64,000 nucleotides of DNA, from the NCBI GenBank assembly GCA_003725585.1, contig RJMB01000003.1:186001-250000 (forward strand), in the 5' to 3' direction. The position numbers were made by a program, and so were the translations under genes. This document shows, in pieces, positions 26,647 through 38,762 of the stretch; the first letter of the stretch is position 1, and every line of letters starts with the position of its first letter. The DNA is from Halostreptopolyspora alba. GTDB taxonomy: Bacteria > Actinomycetota > Actinomycetes > Streptosporangiales > Streptosporangiaceae. The notes below the pieces were generated by a model. That model was not told where the DNA came from and did not search any database. It saw nothing but the letters and a program-made list of their open reading frames with translations.

Positions 26647-27648
26647 TCACTCCAGTAGACCCCGCTGTGCCAACTGGTCCATGACCAGCCGGACCCCGGG
26701 GGCGCAGCGTGCGCGCTCGGCGTGGGACAGCCAGGCCAGCTCGGCGATCTCCCCCCGCTCGGTGGGTTCCCCGTCGCCCTCGGCGGTGAAGCAGGCCAGA
26801 CGCACCCGGGTGCCGTCGGGGTAACCGTGGGCGTCCTCGTGGACGACGGTGAAGGGGACGACACTCTCCGGGCGCAACCGGACCGAGGTCTCCTCCTTCA
26901 CCTCGCGCACCACCGCGGCCACGTCGCTCTCCCCGCCCTGGCGCTTGCCGCCGGGCAGGTAGAACAGGTCGCTGCCCTCGGTGCGCGCCGCGAGCATCCG
27001 GCCGTGGCGGACGTGGACCCAGGCGAGCACGTCCAGGGTGGAGGGGGTGCGGGCGGCGCTCTCCACCGAGGGGTCGGGGACCTCCCCTCGGGGCGCCGGA
27101 GGAAAGTAATGGCCGATCCTCTCCAGCAGGGAGGCGGGATCGCTGTCGAACAGCAGCATGTCCAGAGACTCGGTGGGGAGGAACTCCTCGCCCACCATGT
27201 GGGACACGAAGGCCCGCAGTGGCTGGTAGAACCCCTCGATGTCGAGTAGCGCCAGGGGTTTGCGGTGCAGCCCGAGGTGTCCCCATGTCCAGACCTCGAA
27301 GAGTTCCTCCAGGGTCCCGATGCCGCCTGGCAGGGCGATGAACCCGTCGGCGAGCTCGGCCATGAGGGCTTTGCGCTCGTGCATGTCGGAGACGACCCTG
27401 AGGTCGGTGACCCCGTTGTGGGCGAGTTCGCGCTCCACCAGTTGGCCGGGGATGACCCCGGTGACCTTGCCGCCGGCGTCGAGGGCGGCGTTGGCGACCT
27501 CACCCATGGTTCCGACACTGGCACCGCCGTAGACCAGGCCGATCCCGCGCCGTGCCAGGGAGGTGCCGAGTTCCCGCGCCGCGGTGACGTAGCGGTCGCC
27601 GCGTCCGGTCGAAGAGCCACAGAAGACACAGATTCGCACGCGCGCCAT
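26647..27648 (-). CDS. LOG-family protein fused to a NUDIX hydrolase domain
   Basis: A two-domain protein of 333 residues. The N-terminal half (1-180) is a LOG/TIGR00730 domain, with RICVFCGSSTG, LVYGGASVGTMGEVANA and the catalytic PGGIGTLEELFEVWTW. LOG enzymes cleave N6-substituted AMP or other nucleoside monophosphates to base and ribose phosphate. The C-terminal half (about 200-333) is a NUDIX domain with GGKRQGGESDVAAVVREVKEET, in which the usual final glycine of the box is serine. The fusion suggests linked processing of a nucleotide metabolite. ATG 27648 is used; a GTG at 27639, seven bases after TAGGAT, would give a leaderless MRICVFCGSS start and is a serious alternative. Confidence 0.85.
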   Translation of the reverse strand: MARVRICVFCGSSTGRGDRYVTAARELGTSLARRGIGLVYGGASVGTMGEVANAALDAGGKVTGVIPGQLVERELAHNGVTDLRVVSDMHERKALMAELADGFIALPGGIGTLEELFEVWTWGHLGLHRKPLALLDIEGFYQPLRAFVSHMVGEEFLPTESLDMLLFDSDPASLLERIGHYFPPAPRGEVPDPSVESAARTPSTLDVLAWVHVRHGRMLAARTEGSDLFYLPGGKRQGGESDVAAVVREVKEETSVRLRPESVVPFTVVHEDAHGYPDGTRVRLACFTAEGDGEPTERGEIAELAWLSHAERARCAPGVRLVMDQLAQRGLLE

Positions 27649-27697
27649 CCTAGCGCCAGGACTCGCCCGGTACGCCCGAATCGTGAGCCCTCTGGGG

Positions 27698-27757
27698 GGT
27701 GGTCGTGATGTTGTGGCGACCACACGCGCGTGTGGTCGCCACAACATCACGACCACC
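27698..27757. repeat. 60-base perfect palindrome
   Basis: Two 30-base arms (27698-27727 and 27728-27757) are perfect reverse complements with no spacer; the centre reads CACACGCGCGTGTG. It lies between the broken hisS and the LOG-NUDIX gene, both on the minus strand. It may act as a terminator or as a cruciform; there is no U-tract on either side. Confidence 0.95.
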
Positions 27758-27861
27758 ACGGAGTACCAGGTGCCGCTTCCCCCGTGGAGCACGGTGGCCT
27801 CCGGGATCCGGGATGGGATGTCACGGGCCCAGTGTCGAACTTGCCGGTCGCATCGGGCGAC

Positions 27862-28625
27862 TCAACGTCTGAGAAGCCGCTCCACATGCGCCACCGCGTC
27901 GCCGTCGGGCACCCTTTGCTGGTCGCCGGAATCCATGTCCCGAACGATCACCTCTCCGGCCGCCTGCTCGTCGCTACCCCGGATGACGGCGAGGCGGGCC
28001 CCGTGGCCGACGACCGCCTCCGCGCCGATCTTGTCGAGCTTGTCCAAGGTCGCCAACACACCGTCCCCCAGCTCGGCGTCGACTCCGTGGACCTCCAGCA
28101 GACCGCGGAGCGCTTCGCGGCTGTTGACCAGGAAGCGGAAGTTGTCGACGCCGAGGGCTTGGAGGCCGTCGGCGACGGCGTAGACGATCTCGGCATCGGC
28201 CAGCGGCGAGTGGGAGCCGACGCTGTCCACCTCGCATTGGACGAACTCGCGGAATCGGCCGTCCTGGGGCCGGTCGGCACGCCAGACGGGCCCGATGGCG
28301 TAGCGCTTGTAGGGGAAGGCAATTTGGAGCCGTGGGTGCCGATCACCCGGGCCAAAGGCACCGTGTGGTCGTAGCGCGGCGCCAGATCGGCCTGGCCGCC
28401 GGCCTCATGGACTCCGCGCCGCAGGATCTTGAACAGCAGGCTGGAGGCTTCCTCGCCGTACTCGCCGGTGACGACCTCCAGCCGTTCGAAGGCCGGGGTC
28501 TCCAGAGGGTCGAATCCGTAGCGCTCGAAGACCTCGGAGACGGCGGTGATGGCCGATGTGCGGCGGCGCAGTTCGTCGGCGAGGAAGTCGCGGGTGCCCG
28601 ACGGTGCTTGGGCGGGCTGGCCCAT
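27862..28625 (-). pseudogene. Histidyl-tRNA synthetase remnant, eukaryote-type, frameshifted and internally deleted
   Basis: The first frame (from ATG 28625) starts PSGTRDFLADELRRR and continues through motif-2-proximal ADLAPRYDHTVPLARVIG, as in the eukaryote/archaeal-like branch of HisRS. Near 28317 a single base is missing; homology resumes in another frame with FPYKRYAIGPVWRADRPQDG and REFVQCEVDSVGS. That frame continues to LDKLDKIGAEAVV, then jumps to LAVIRGSDEQAAGEVIVRDMDSGDQ, which belongs to the far C-terminal anticodon-binding domain. About 170 residues, including motif 3, are therefore gone. The total is about 254 codons against a normal length above 420. It cannot be a functional synthetase, so another hisS must exist elsewhere. 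Confidence 0.88.
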
Positions 28626-28667
28626 GGGTGTGGCCTCCTGGAGTGCGCTGCGTGATGGAAGGTAATC

Positions 28668-28877
28668 CTACTGCGGCTGAGTCGCGGCCGATTTCCATCG
28701 CGGAAAGTGCTCCATCAGCAGTTCCACCATCGCGGATTGCTCCGGGGTGGTGCCGTGGCCGGTGTGCGGCAGCGGCGTCGCGCCCAGGTGAGAAAGCTCC
28801 TGCCATCCGCCGGTCTCGTCCATCGGCGATTTGATTCCACTCATCAGTGAAAGCGACATTTGCGGCACCAACCTCAC
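28668..28877 (-). CDS. Small hypothetical protein (69 aa)
   Basis: A 69-residue frame lies between the broken hisS and the frameshifted regulator, on the same strand. It starts MRLVPQMSLSLMSGIKSPMDE and ends ELLMEHFPRWKSAATQPQ. I recognise no family. The GTPEQSAMVELLMEHF-like portion could be a short amphipathic helix. It starts 12 bases after the stop of the upstream regulator gene. It may be a real small gene of the accessory cluster, or residue of a decayed one. Confidence 0.35.
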   Translation of the reverse strand: MRLVPQMSLSLMSGIKSPMDETGGWQELSHLGATPLPHTGHGTTPEQSAMVELLMEHFPRWKSAATQPQ

Positions 28878-28889
28878 GGGACAGAACAG

Positions 28890-29743
28890 CTAGGCGTCTT
28901 TGAATGACGCGATCGCCGATGTGATCAGATCCCGCGCATCATTTCCGTAGACGGCGAGTTTGTGCAGTTCCGCGAAGGCCGCGAGGTAGGTCGCGATCTC
29001 GGTGGGGGCGCGCAGTGTCACGTCGGTCGTCAGCAGCTCGACCTGCACCAGCCGGTCGTCGAAGATGTAGCAGGCTTCCAGCGGCCACATCGGTCGGGGC
29101 GCTGCGAAGGGAATGATCCCCAGAGAGACCGTGGGCAGCGACATGACCGACAGTAGGTGTCCGAGTTGGCCGGCCATCGTCGCGGCGTCACCGATGCGGT
29201 AGCGCAGCACCGACTCCTCGATGATCAGAGCGAACCGGCGGTGGCTGTCGTGGACGATCTGTGAACGCCGGGTGCGGGCGGCCACCGCTTCGGAGACGTC
29301 GTCGGGAATCTGGCGGAAGGCGGTGATGGACGACAGCAGCGCCGTCGCATAGGCGGGTGTCTGGACGAAGCCGGGCACGATGTCCGGGGAGTAGACACGG
29401 AAGTGGGTCGTCTCGCTGTACCGCTCCCGGTAGGAGTCCTGCAGTCGGCGCAGCCCGGTCCGCTGCTTGCGCTGCCATTCCACGAACATCGACTCGGCGT
29501 TGCGCGATGAGGCGATGAGGTCATCGGCGTGGCTGTCCGTGTCGCAGGCCGCGCACCAGGCGCGGATGTCGGCATCCGAGGGGGCGTGCGCGCGTTCTCG
29601 ATCCGCGAGCACTTGGCTTTGTGCCAGCCGCAGCGCTGGGCCAGTTCGGTACCACTGAGCCCTGCCTCCAGGCGCAGCTCCCGCAGCCGTGCCGCGAGTG
29701 CGGCGCGGGCGGCCTGCGCACTGGAGGAGGCGGATGTCGGCAT
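28890..29743 (-). pseudogene. XRE-family regulator with DUF5753, single-base frameshift
   Basis: The N-terminal helix-turn-helix reads LAARLRELRLEAGLSGTELAQ then RCGWHKAKCSRIENARTPP. At about 29580 a run of five C (minus strand) should be six for the frame to continue into SDADIRAWCAACD and the DUF5753 effector domain, which is intact to the stop at 28890 (RVYSPDIVPGFVQTPAYA, ESVLRYRIG, EACYIFDDRLVQVE). With one inserted base the product would be 284 residues, the normal length. The lesion is in a homopolymer, so a sequencing error or phase variation cannot be excluded. Such regulators normally have a DUF397 partner; a DUF397 remnant lies 1.1 kb upstream. Confidence 0.85.
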
Positions 29744-29760
29744 CGTGGGCGGTCGATGAA

Positions 29761-30297
29761 TCAGGAGGGGCCGGGGTTGTAGTGGCGGTGGGGAATCGCC
29801 CGGTTCCACACCTCGGCGAAGGCCGAGCCGCACAGGCGCGCGAGGTCGGGGTCCTCGCTCACCTCCTGGTCGAGCAGGACGCCGTCACCGCTGAAGTGAT
29901 AGATGCGCACCAGGCGGTCGTCGAAGAGCCAGATGTCGTTGCCGGGTAGTGCGATGTCGGTGGCGCGGCGGCGTGGCAGCCAGCGCACCTGCTCGCCGGC
30001 GCGGAGGTTGGCCTCGGTGATGTAGTGCTCATAGCGGATGTAGTCGCTGACCGGTTCGGAGACCACACGGGCCCGGCATACGGAGACGCCGCGGGCCACG
30101 GCCTCGGAGACGGCCTGGTAGTAGGGGTGCCACCAGGAGTCGCGGTCGTCCCAGTCGGTGCGGTGGCCGCGCTTCCACGCCTCGAAGCCCTCGGCTTCGT
30201 CGGCCACGGCGTAGAGGTCGCGCATTTCCAGGTGCAGTGCCGACTTGTGGCAGTCGGCCAGCATGTCAATGAACGTCGGCACGTTCGGCGGCATCAC
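29761..30297 (-). CDS. DUF6879 family protein
   Basis: A 178-residue cytoplasmic protein with the DUF6879 pattern: SALHLEMRDLYAV near residue 19, RARVVSEPVSDYIRYEHYITEANLRAGEQVRWLPR (here shown as two family blocks around residues 76-110), and a DIWLFDDRLV...HFSGDG core ending near HYNPGPS. These proteins are common beside XRE/DUF5753 regulators in actinomycetes; their function is unknown. The FDDRL segment resembles the one in the DUF5753 domain. It overlaps the upstream 80-residue gene by 32 bases and precedes the XRE gene by 17 bases, so the three form a minus-strand operon. Confidence 0.82.
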   Translation of the reverse strand: MMPPNVPTFIDMLADCHKSALHLEMRDLYAVADEAEGFEAWKRGHRTDWDDRDSWWHPYYQAVSEAVARGVSVCRARVVSEPVSDYIRYEHYITEANLRAGEQVRWLPRRRATDIALPGNDIWLFDDRLVRIYHFSGDGVLLDQEVSEDPDLARLCGSAFAEVWNRAIPHRHYNPGPS

Positions 30298-30508
30298 AGG
30301 TCTCCCTCACCATCGCCACCATGAGGGCCGGCATCCGCACGACCGTCTCATGATCGGGGATGGGACCGGCCTCCAGGCAACCGGCCCGGGTCGGACCGTC
30401 GGCGATCCAGCCCTGGACCACCAGGTCGCCGCTGTCCGGGTCCACGAAGACGGTCGGTGACCCGTCCTTACCGGACTCCGGGCCCTTTCCGATGAACCGC
30501 AGGGTCAT
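30266..30508 (-). CDS. Small conserved actinomycete protein upstream of DUF6879
   Basis: An 80-residue protein starting at ATG 30508 with MTLRFIGKGPESGKDGSPTV and a predicted beta-rich middle (FVDPDSGDLVVQGWIADG). It ends with a helix, MPALMVAMVRETCDAAERAD. I recall similar short proteins beginning MTLRFIGK next to XRE regulators in Streptomyces-like genomes, but no function is known. It overlaps the DUF6879 gene and appears to be the first gene of the minus-strand operon. The frame is open upstream, but the chosen ATG matches the family start. Confidence 0.7.
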   Translation of the reverse strand: MTLRFIGKGPESGKDGSPTVFVDPDSGDLVVQGWIADGPTRAGCLEAGPIPDHETVVRMPALMVAMVRETCDAAERADVH

Positions 30509-30659
30509 AGCGTCCCTCAATGGAGCGTTGCACGTTGCACGAACACGAACGTCGTATCGCCTGGAGATCAAGTCAACGGCTCCGGAGGATAGACCGAGGG
30601 CCGGGGGACCCCTTGTCCACGGCACTGCAACCGCCCTGCGGGGCTGATCTGAGGCGGCG

Positions 30660-30726
30660 CCGATCTATTGCGGGGTATTGACTGCGTGTGAGCGCTCACG
30701 ACAGAAAAATCCGCGCGATAGATCGG
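30660..30726. repeat. Nested inverted repeat with LacI-type palindrome at its centre
   Basis: Outer arms CCGATCTATTGCG (30660-30672) and CGCGATAGATCGG (30714-30726) match at 12 of 13 positions. Their midpoint coincides with a perfect inner palindrome GTGAGCGCTCAC (30688-30699), the core of LacI-family operators. A TTGACT at 30678-30683 lies between. It sits upstream of the minus-strand accessory operon, with no sugar gene nearby. Confidence 0.8.
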
Positions 30727-30803
30727 TGGTCACTCCGATGAGTCGCCAGAGTGCGGATGCGCGTCCTCGCCGGATGCGGGCGCCGGCAGTCGAGTCTGCC
30801 GCT

Positions 30804-30903
30804 CTACAGCGCTCCGTGGCGGGTGGCGGCCAGGAAGGCGTCCCACTCGCCGGCGCGGAAGGCGAGGTGGTCGAGGTGGGGGTGCTTGGAGTCGCGCAAC
30901 AAC
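30804..30903 (-). pseudogene. DUF397 gene, C-terminal fragment
   Basis: The minus strand reads LRDSKHPHLDHLAFRAGEWDAFLAATRHGAL and stop (split here: LRDSKHPHLDHLAF, then RAGEWDAFLAATRHGAL). This is the typical C-terminus of DUF397 proteins, partners of XRE/DUF5753 regulators. The N-terminal half with the WxKSSxS signature is missing, and the homology stops at about 30903, exactly where another gene fragment on the opposite strand begins. Confidence 0.8.
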
Positions 30904-31171
30904 CGAAGGCGCGGACGGCACCCGCAGCGAGGCGGGGCTGCGATGGGACATCGCGGACCGCCTGCACCGCACGGTCGCGGGGATGAACCCCGACAGTTTC
31001 CTGGTCCGCCCGCACCTGCGCTATGTCGAGTACTACAGCGACGCCGAGAACTGGCGCCGCCTCTCCCGGGACGACTACGACGACATCGCCGCGCACCTGG
31101 CGGGGCTGCCCACCGAGTACCGCCCCGACGACGACACCGAGGAGGCCAAACGCTTCGACCGTTGTCCCTGA
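30902..31171 (+). pseudogene. C-terminal fragment of a type I restriction/DEAD helicase gene
   Basis: An open plus-strand frame reads TEGADGTRSEAGLRWDIADR, then LHRTVAGMNPDSFLVRPHLR and YVEYYSDAENWRRLSRDDYDD, ending HLAGLPTEYRPDDDTEEAKRFDRCP. This resembles the region following the helicase domains of type I restriction R subunits and related helicases, where EAKRFD is followed by a long helical domain; here a stop follows at once. Both ends are therefore missing. The left junction with the DUF397 fragment is sharp, within one or two bases of 30902. Not functional. Confidence 0.7.
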
Positions 31172-31203
31172 GGATGGCCCGGCCGGATCACCCTCCCCTT
31201 CCC

Positions 31204-31264
31204 GTTGATCTTGTCGCTATCGAGAATGGAAATCGCTTTCCGTGTCGATGGCTACAAGATCAAC
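31204..31264. repeat. 61-base imperfect hairpin upstream of uvrB
   Basis: GTTGATCTTGT (31204-31214) pairs perfectly with ACAAGATCAAC (31254-31264). Inside, ATCGA pairs with TCGAT and GGAAA with TTTCC, around a TCGC loop, with small internal bulges. It resembles a REP-type or MITE-type element. It lies between the restriction-gene remnant and uvrB. Confidence 0.8.
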
Positions 31265-31332
31265 AAGGATGGGGTGTCGGTGGTGGGTTATAGCGTGGGG
31301 ACGACATCCGCATCCGAGGGGGCTGAGGCGAC

Positions 31333-33441
<2,109 letters not shown>

Positions 33442-33482
33442 CCCCCGGCGGGAGCCGGGTGCTGGTTGCGCGCGAGAATCGT

Positions 33483-33498
33483 TCGAATATACGTTCGA
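33483..33498. promoter_or_regulatory. LexA (SOS) box
   Basis: TCGAATATACGTTCGA fits the actinobacterial LexA box TCGAAC-N4-GTTCGA with one mismatch (T for C). It lies 41 bases after the uvrB stop and about 30 bases before a possible small ORF, not before any recognised repair gene. Confidence 0.7.
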
Positions 33499-33526
33499 GT
33501 CGAGGTCGGGTGGGGGAGTAGTGGCC

Positions 33527-33595
33527 GTGGCGGTGGGTGTCCCTGTCACGTCCGAGGCGGGCGACCCGGAGGGCGACGAATTTCGTCTGTGGTGA
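33527..33595 (+). CDS. Possible 22-residue peptide downstream of the LexA box
   Basis: A GTG at 33527, preceded by GGGGGAG at eight bases, opens a short frame encoding MAVGVPVTSEAGDPEGDEFRLW (22 residues; a GTG at 33521 would add two). The peptide is acidic and has no recognised family. The location just after a LexA box and a good ribosome-binding site suggest it might be an SOS-induced small protein, but the evidence is only positional. The rest of the 473-base uvrB-GNAT spacer (33596-33914) shows no gene. Confidence 0.25.
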   Translation: MAVGVPVTSEAGDPEGDEFRLW

Positions 33596-33914
33596 ATGCG
33601 CTGGTCACGTGGGTGGAATAACGGGGGGCACGGAAAGCGGCTCCCTTTCGTTGGGGTGGCCGTCGTTCGGTCCTCGGAATCGTTGCTGGAATGTGACGCT
33701 TGGTTGGATATCGTGGGTGAGCGCGGCGTGTTGGCTGACACGGGATTGCATCGTCGCGATTTTCCGCACAAAACTCCATAACTCGGGAGTGGTTCTCGAC
33801 ATGTGACGGCGACCGAAAGGTTAGGGTCGTCAGGGCGCGACGTTATGTAGTCGACAATCCGATCCGGTGGCACCACGCCACCAAGCCGCGGCGCGTGCGC
33901 CCAGGGAGGGATAG

Positions 33915-34910
33915 ATGAGCGGTTTTGTCGCGCGGGTGCGCCATGACGATTCACCCGGTGCCGGCTCTGAGTTCGACCAGCTCGTCGAGTCCGCGGCCAA
34001 GCGGTGGGCGGCGATCGACTCCCTGCTGCCCAAACCGTCACCCCCGCGCCCCAGCGGGTATCCGCTGCTGACGGTCAGCGATGGTCTCGGTTCTCCCGTG
34101 GCCACTGGAACGATGCTCTACTCCTGGTACCAGCCCGGTGACGTCGGCCGCACCTGGGGTGTGTCCGACCAGCACTGGCTCACCCCGGTCGTCGGGGGTC
34201 CCGAGCCCGAGGCCGCGCTGGACTCGCTGCTCACCAGCTGGCGCGACCAGCTGGAGCAGTTGCCCACCGGTACCGGGTCCGAGTCCGCCGCGCTTGTCAC
34301 ATGGCCCGCGCGGGACATCTGCGGTGTGCTCCCGCTGCAGCGGCACGGCCTGCAACCCCAGCGCGTCCTCGCGGCACGCGGGCACCGCAGGGGCGTGCCG
34401 CCGTCGCTTCCGCCGCGCGACGTCACGATCCGGCTCGCCGAGATGCGGGACCTGCCCGACGTTGTCGGCCTGCTGATGGAGGAGCACCGCTACGAGGAGC
34501 ACTTCGGCGGGGTGTTCATCCAGCCCGAGACCCCGGAGCAGACGCGCCGCGTCGTCATGCGCGCGCTGGGCCGTACCCCGTCGTGGATCTGGCTGGCCGA
34601 ACGCGGCGGGAGGCCAGTAGGGCTCGTCTGGGTCTCGCCTCCGGAGCGGGCGCGCTGGGCCGCACCGCTCGTCAGCACCTCCCCCGCCGCCCATATCGGC
34701 TACGGGATGGTGACGGCGAGCGAACGGGGACGCGGGATCGGCACCGCCCTGGTGGGCTACGCGCACCAGGCCCTCGACTCTTACGGGGTCTCCTCGACCC
34801 TGCTCAACTACGCCGTGACCAACCCGCTGTCGGGGCCGTTCTGGAGCCGCATGGGCTACCGCCCGCTGTGGACGACCTGGGAGATCCGCCCGGCGCTGGC
34901 CATGCGGTAG
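33915..34910 (+). CDS. GNAT family N-acetyltransferase with N-terminal extension
   Basis: A 331-residue protein. The C-terminal half (about 170-325) is a GNAT domain: VTIRLAEMRDLPDVVGLLMEE on the first strand and helix, IWLAERGGRPVGLVWVSPPE, and the acetyl-CoA-binding SERGRGIGTALVGYA near residue 275, then YAVTNPLSGPFWSRMGYRPLW. The N-terminal half (1-165) is a divergent domain with WYQPGDVGRTWGVSDQHWL, possibly a degenerate second GNAT repeat. The ATG at 33915 follows AGGGAGGG. It is monocistronic. Acceptor substrate unknown. Confidence 0.85.
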   Translation: MSGFVARVRHDDSPGAGSEFDQLVESAAKRWAAIDSLLPKPSPPRPSGYPLLTVSDGLGSPVATGTMLYSWYQPGDVGRTWGVSDQHWLTPVVGGPEPEAALDSLLTSWRDQLEQLPTGTGSESAALVTWPARDICGVLPLQRHGLQPQRVLAARGHRRGVPPSLPPRDVTIRLAEMRDLPDVVGLLMEEHRYEEHFGGVFIQPETPEQTRRVVMRALGRTPSWIWLAERGGRPVGLVWVSPPERARWAAPLVSTSPAAHIGYGMVTASERGRGIGTALVGYAHQALDSYGVSSTLLNYAVTNPLSGPFWSRMGYRPLWTTWEIRPALAMR

Positions 34911-37503
<2,593 letters not shown>

Positions 37504-37507
<4 letters not shown>

Positions 37508-38508
37508 GGCCGGTGTCCAGCGAGGCCGGAACCGAGGGCGCGCTGTCGGCGGTCGTGCGGCGCTACCTCGACCATCTCACCGTGGAGCGCGGGCTGGCGG
37601 CGAACACGCTCAGCTCCTACCGCCGGGACCTGGACCGCTATGTGGCGTACCTGGTGGATCGGGGGCGGGGCGGGATCGCCGAGGTGGGGCCGGGCGACGT
37701 CTCGGGTTTCCTCGCGGCGCTGCGCGAGGGAGACCCCGAGAACGTGCCGCTCGCGGACGTCTCCGCCGGGCGCGCCGTGGTCGCGGTGCGCGGGCTGCAC
37801 GCGTTCGCGCTGCGTGAGGGGGTCACCGGCGCGGACCCGGCCCGGGAGGTCCGGCCGCCGGCGCCGCCCCGTCCGCTGCCGAAGGCGCTGTCCCTGGAGC
37901 GCGTGGAGGCGCTGCTCCGGGCCGCGGGTGCCTCGGGGGGCCACCGAGGGCTGCGGGACCGGGCGCTGGTGGAGCTGCTGTACGGCAGTGGGGCGCGGAT
38001 CTCCGAGGTGGTCGGGCTCGACGTCGACGACGTCGAGCGGCTGGGCGCGCCCACCGTGGCGGAGGACGACACCGGTGGGGAGGACGACCCTCGCGAGGTC
38101 GGGGTGGTCCGGTTCCGCGGCAAGGGGGGAAAGCAGCGGCTCGTCCCGATCGGGAGCTACGCCCGGCGGGCCATCGAGGCCTATCTCGTTCGGGCGCGCC
38201 CGGCCCTGGCCAGCTCCGGCCGGGCCGGCCCGGCCCTGTTCCGCAACGCGCGGGGTGGTCGGCTCACCCGGCAGGGCGCCTGGGGTGTGCTTCGGGCGGC
38301 CGCCGACCGGGCCGGGTTGGGGGAGGTCTCGCCGCACATGCTGCGGCACTCCTTCGCCACGCACCTGCTCGACGGCGGAGCCGACGTCCGCGTGGTCCAG
38401 GAGCTTCTCGGACACGCCTCGGTGACCACGACACAGGTGTACACCCTGGTCACGGCGGACCGGCTGCGCGAGGTGTACGCGGCCAGCCACCCCCGCGCGG
38501 GGTGGTGA
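37504..38508 (+). CDS. xerD: Site-specific tyrosine recombinase XerD
   Basis: XerD resolves chromosome dimers at dif with XerC. The 334-residue protein has the N-terminal SAM-like core-binding domain ([25 protein letters not shown]) and the C-terminal catalytic domain with the active-site residues: Arg in [13 protein letters not shown], Lys in [13 protein letters not shown], His-x-x-Arg in [14 protein letters not shown], His in [11 protein letters not shown] and the nucleophile Tyr in QVYTLV. A 15-residue acidic insertion lies in the catalytic domain ([17 protein letters not shown]), as in many actinobacteria. The GTG at 37504 overlaps the nudix stop codon. This location, before parA and scpAB, marks it as the chromosomal XerD, not a phage integrase. 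Confidence 0.94.
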
Positions 38509-38621
38509 GCCCGACACGCGACCGCGCCGCCGCGGTCCGGTCCCCGGGACGGGGGCGGTACGGTCGGGCGCGCGAAACCGTTCCGCACCCCGGGAACGTT
38601 ACCGACACGTAGAGTGTCGCG

Positions 38622-38651
38622 TTGAACCGCGCGGCACGAGCGTTCTAGAGT
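38622..38651 (+). promoter_or_regulatory. Promoter of the parA-scpAB block
   Basis: TTGAAC (38622-38627) and TAGAGT (38646-38651) with an 18-base spacer make a good sigma-70-type promoter, with a leader of about 105 bases. A small inverted repeat, CGACAC-N5-GTGTCG, lies just upstream at 38603-38619. Confidence 0.65.
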
Positions 38652-38762
38652 CACCGCACGGCGATTCGTCGCCGTCGACATACTGAGTTTTTCCGACGGC
38701 CGGTCAACCGTTGGTGTCGAACGCACTCGGGGCGTGCCCGGTCCGTAGGGAGGTCAAGGGTT

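Noticed and set aside
30983-31171. Fragment considered as an intact small protein
   Set aside because: The reading frame is homologous upstream of its first ATG, and the sequence resembles the interior of much larger restriction/helicase proteins.
33537-33806. Open frames in the uvrB-GNAT spacer
   Set aside because: No start signals, biased composition and no family; only the short frame after the LexA box was kept at low confidence.
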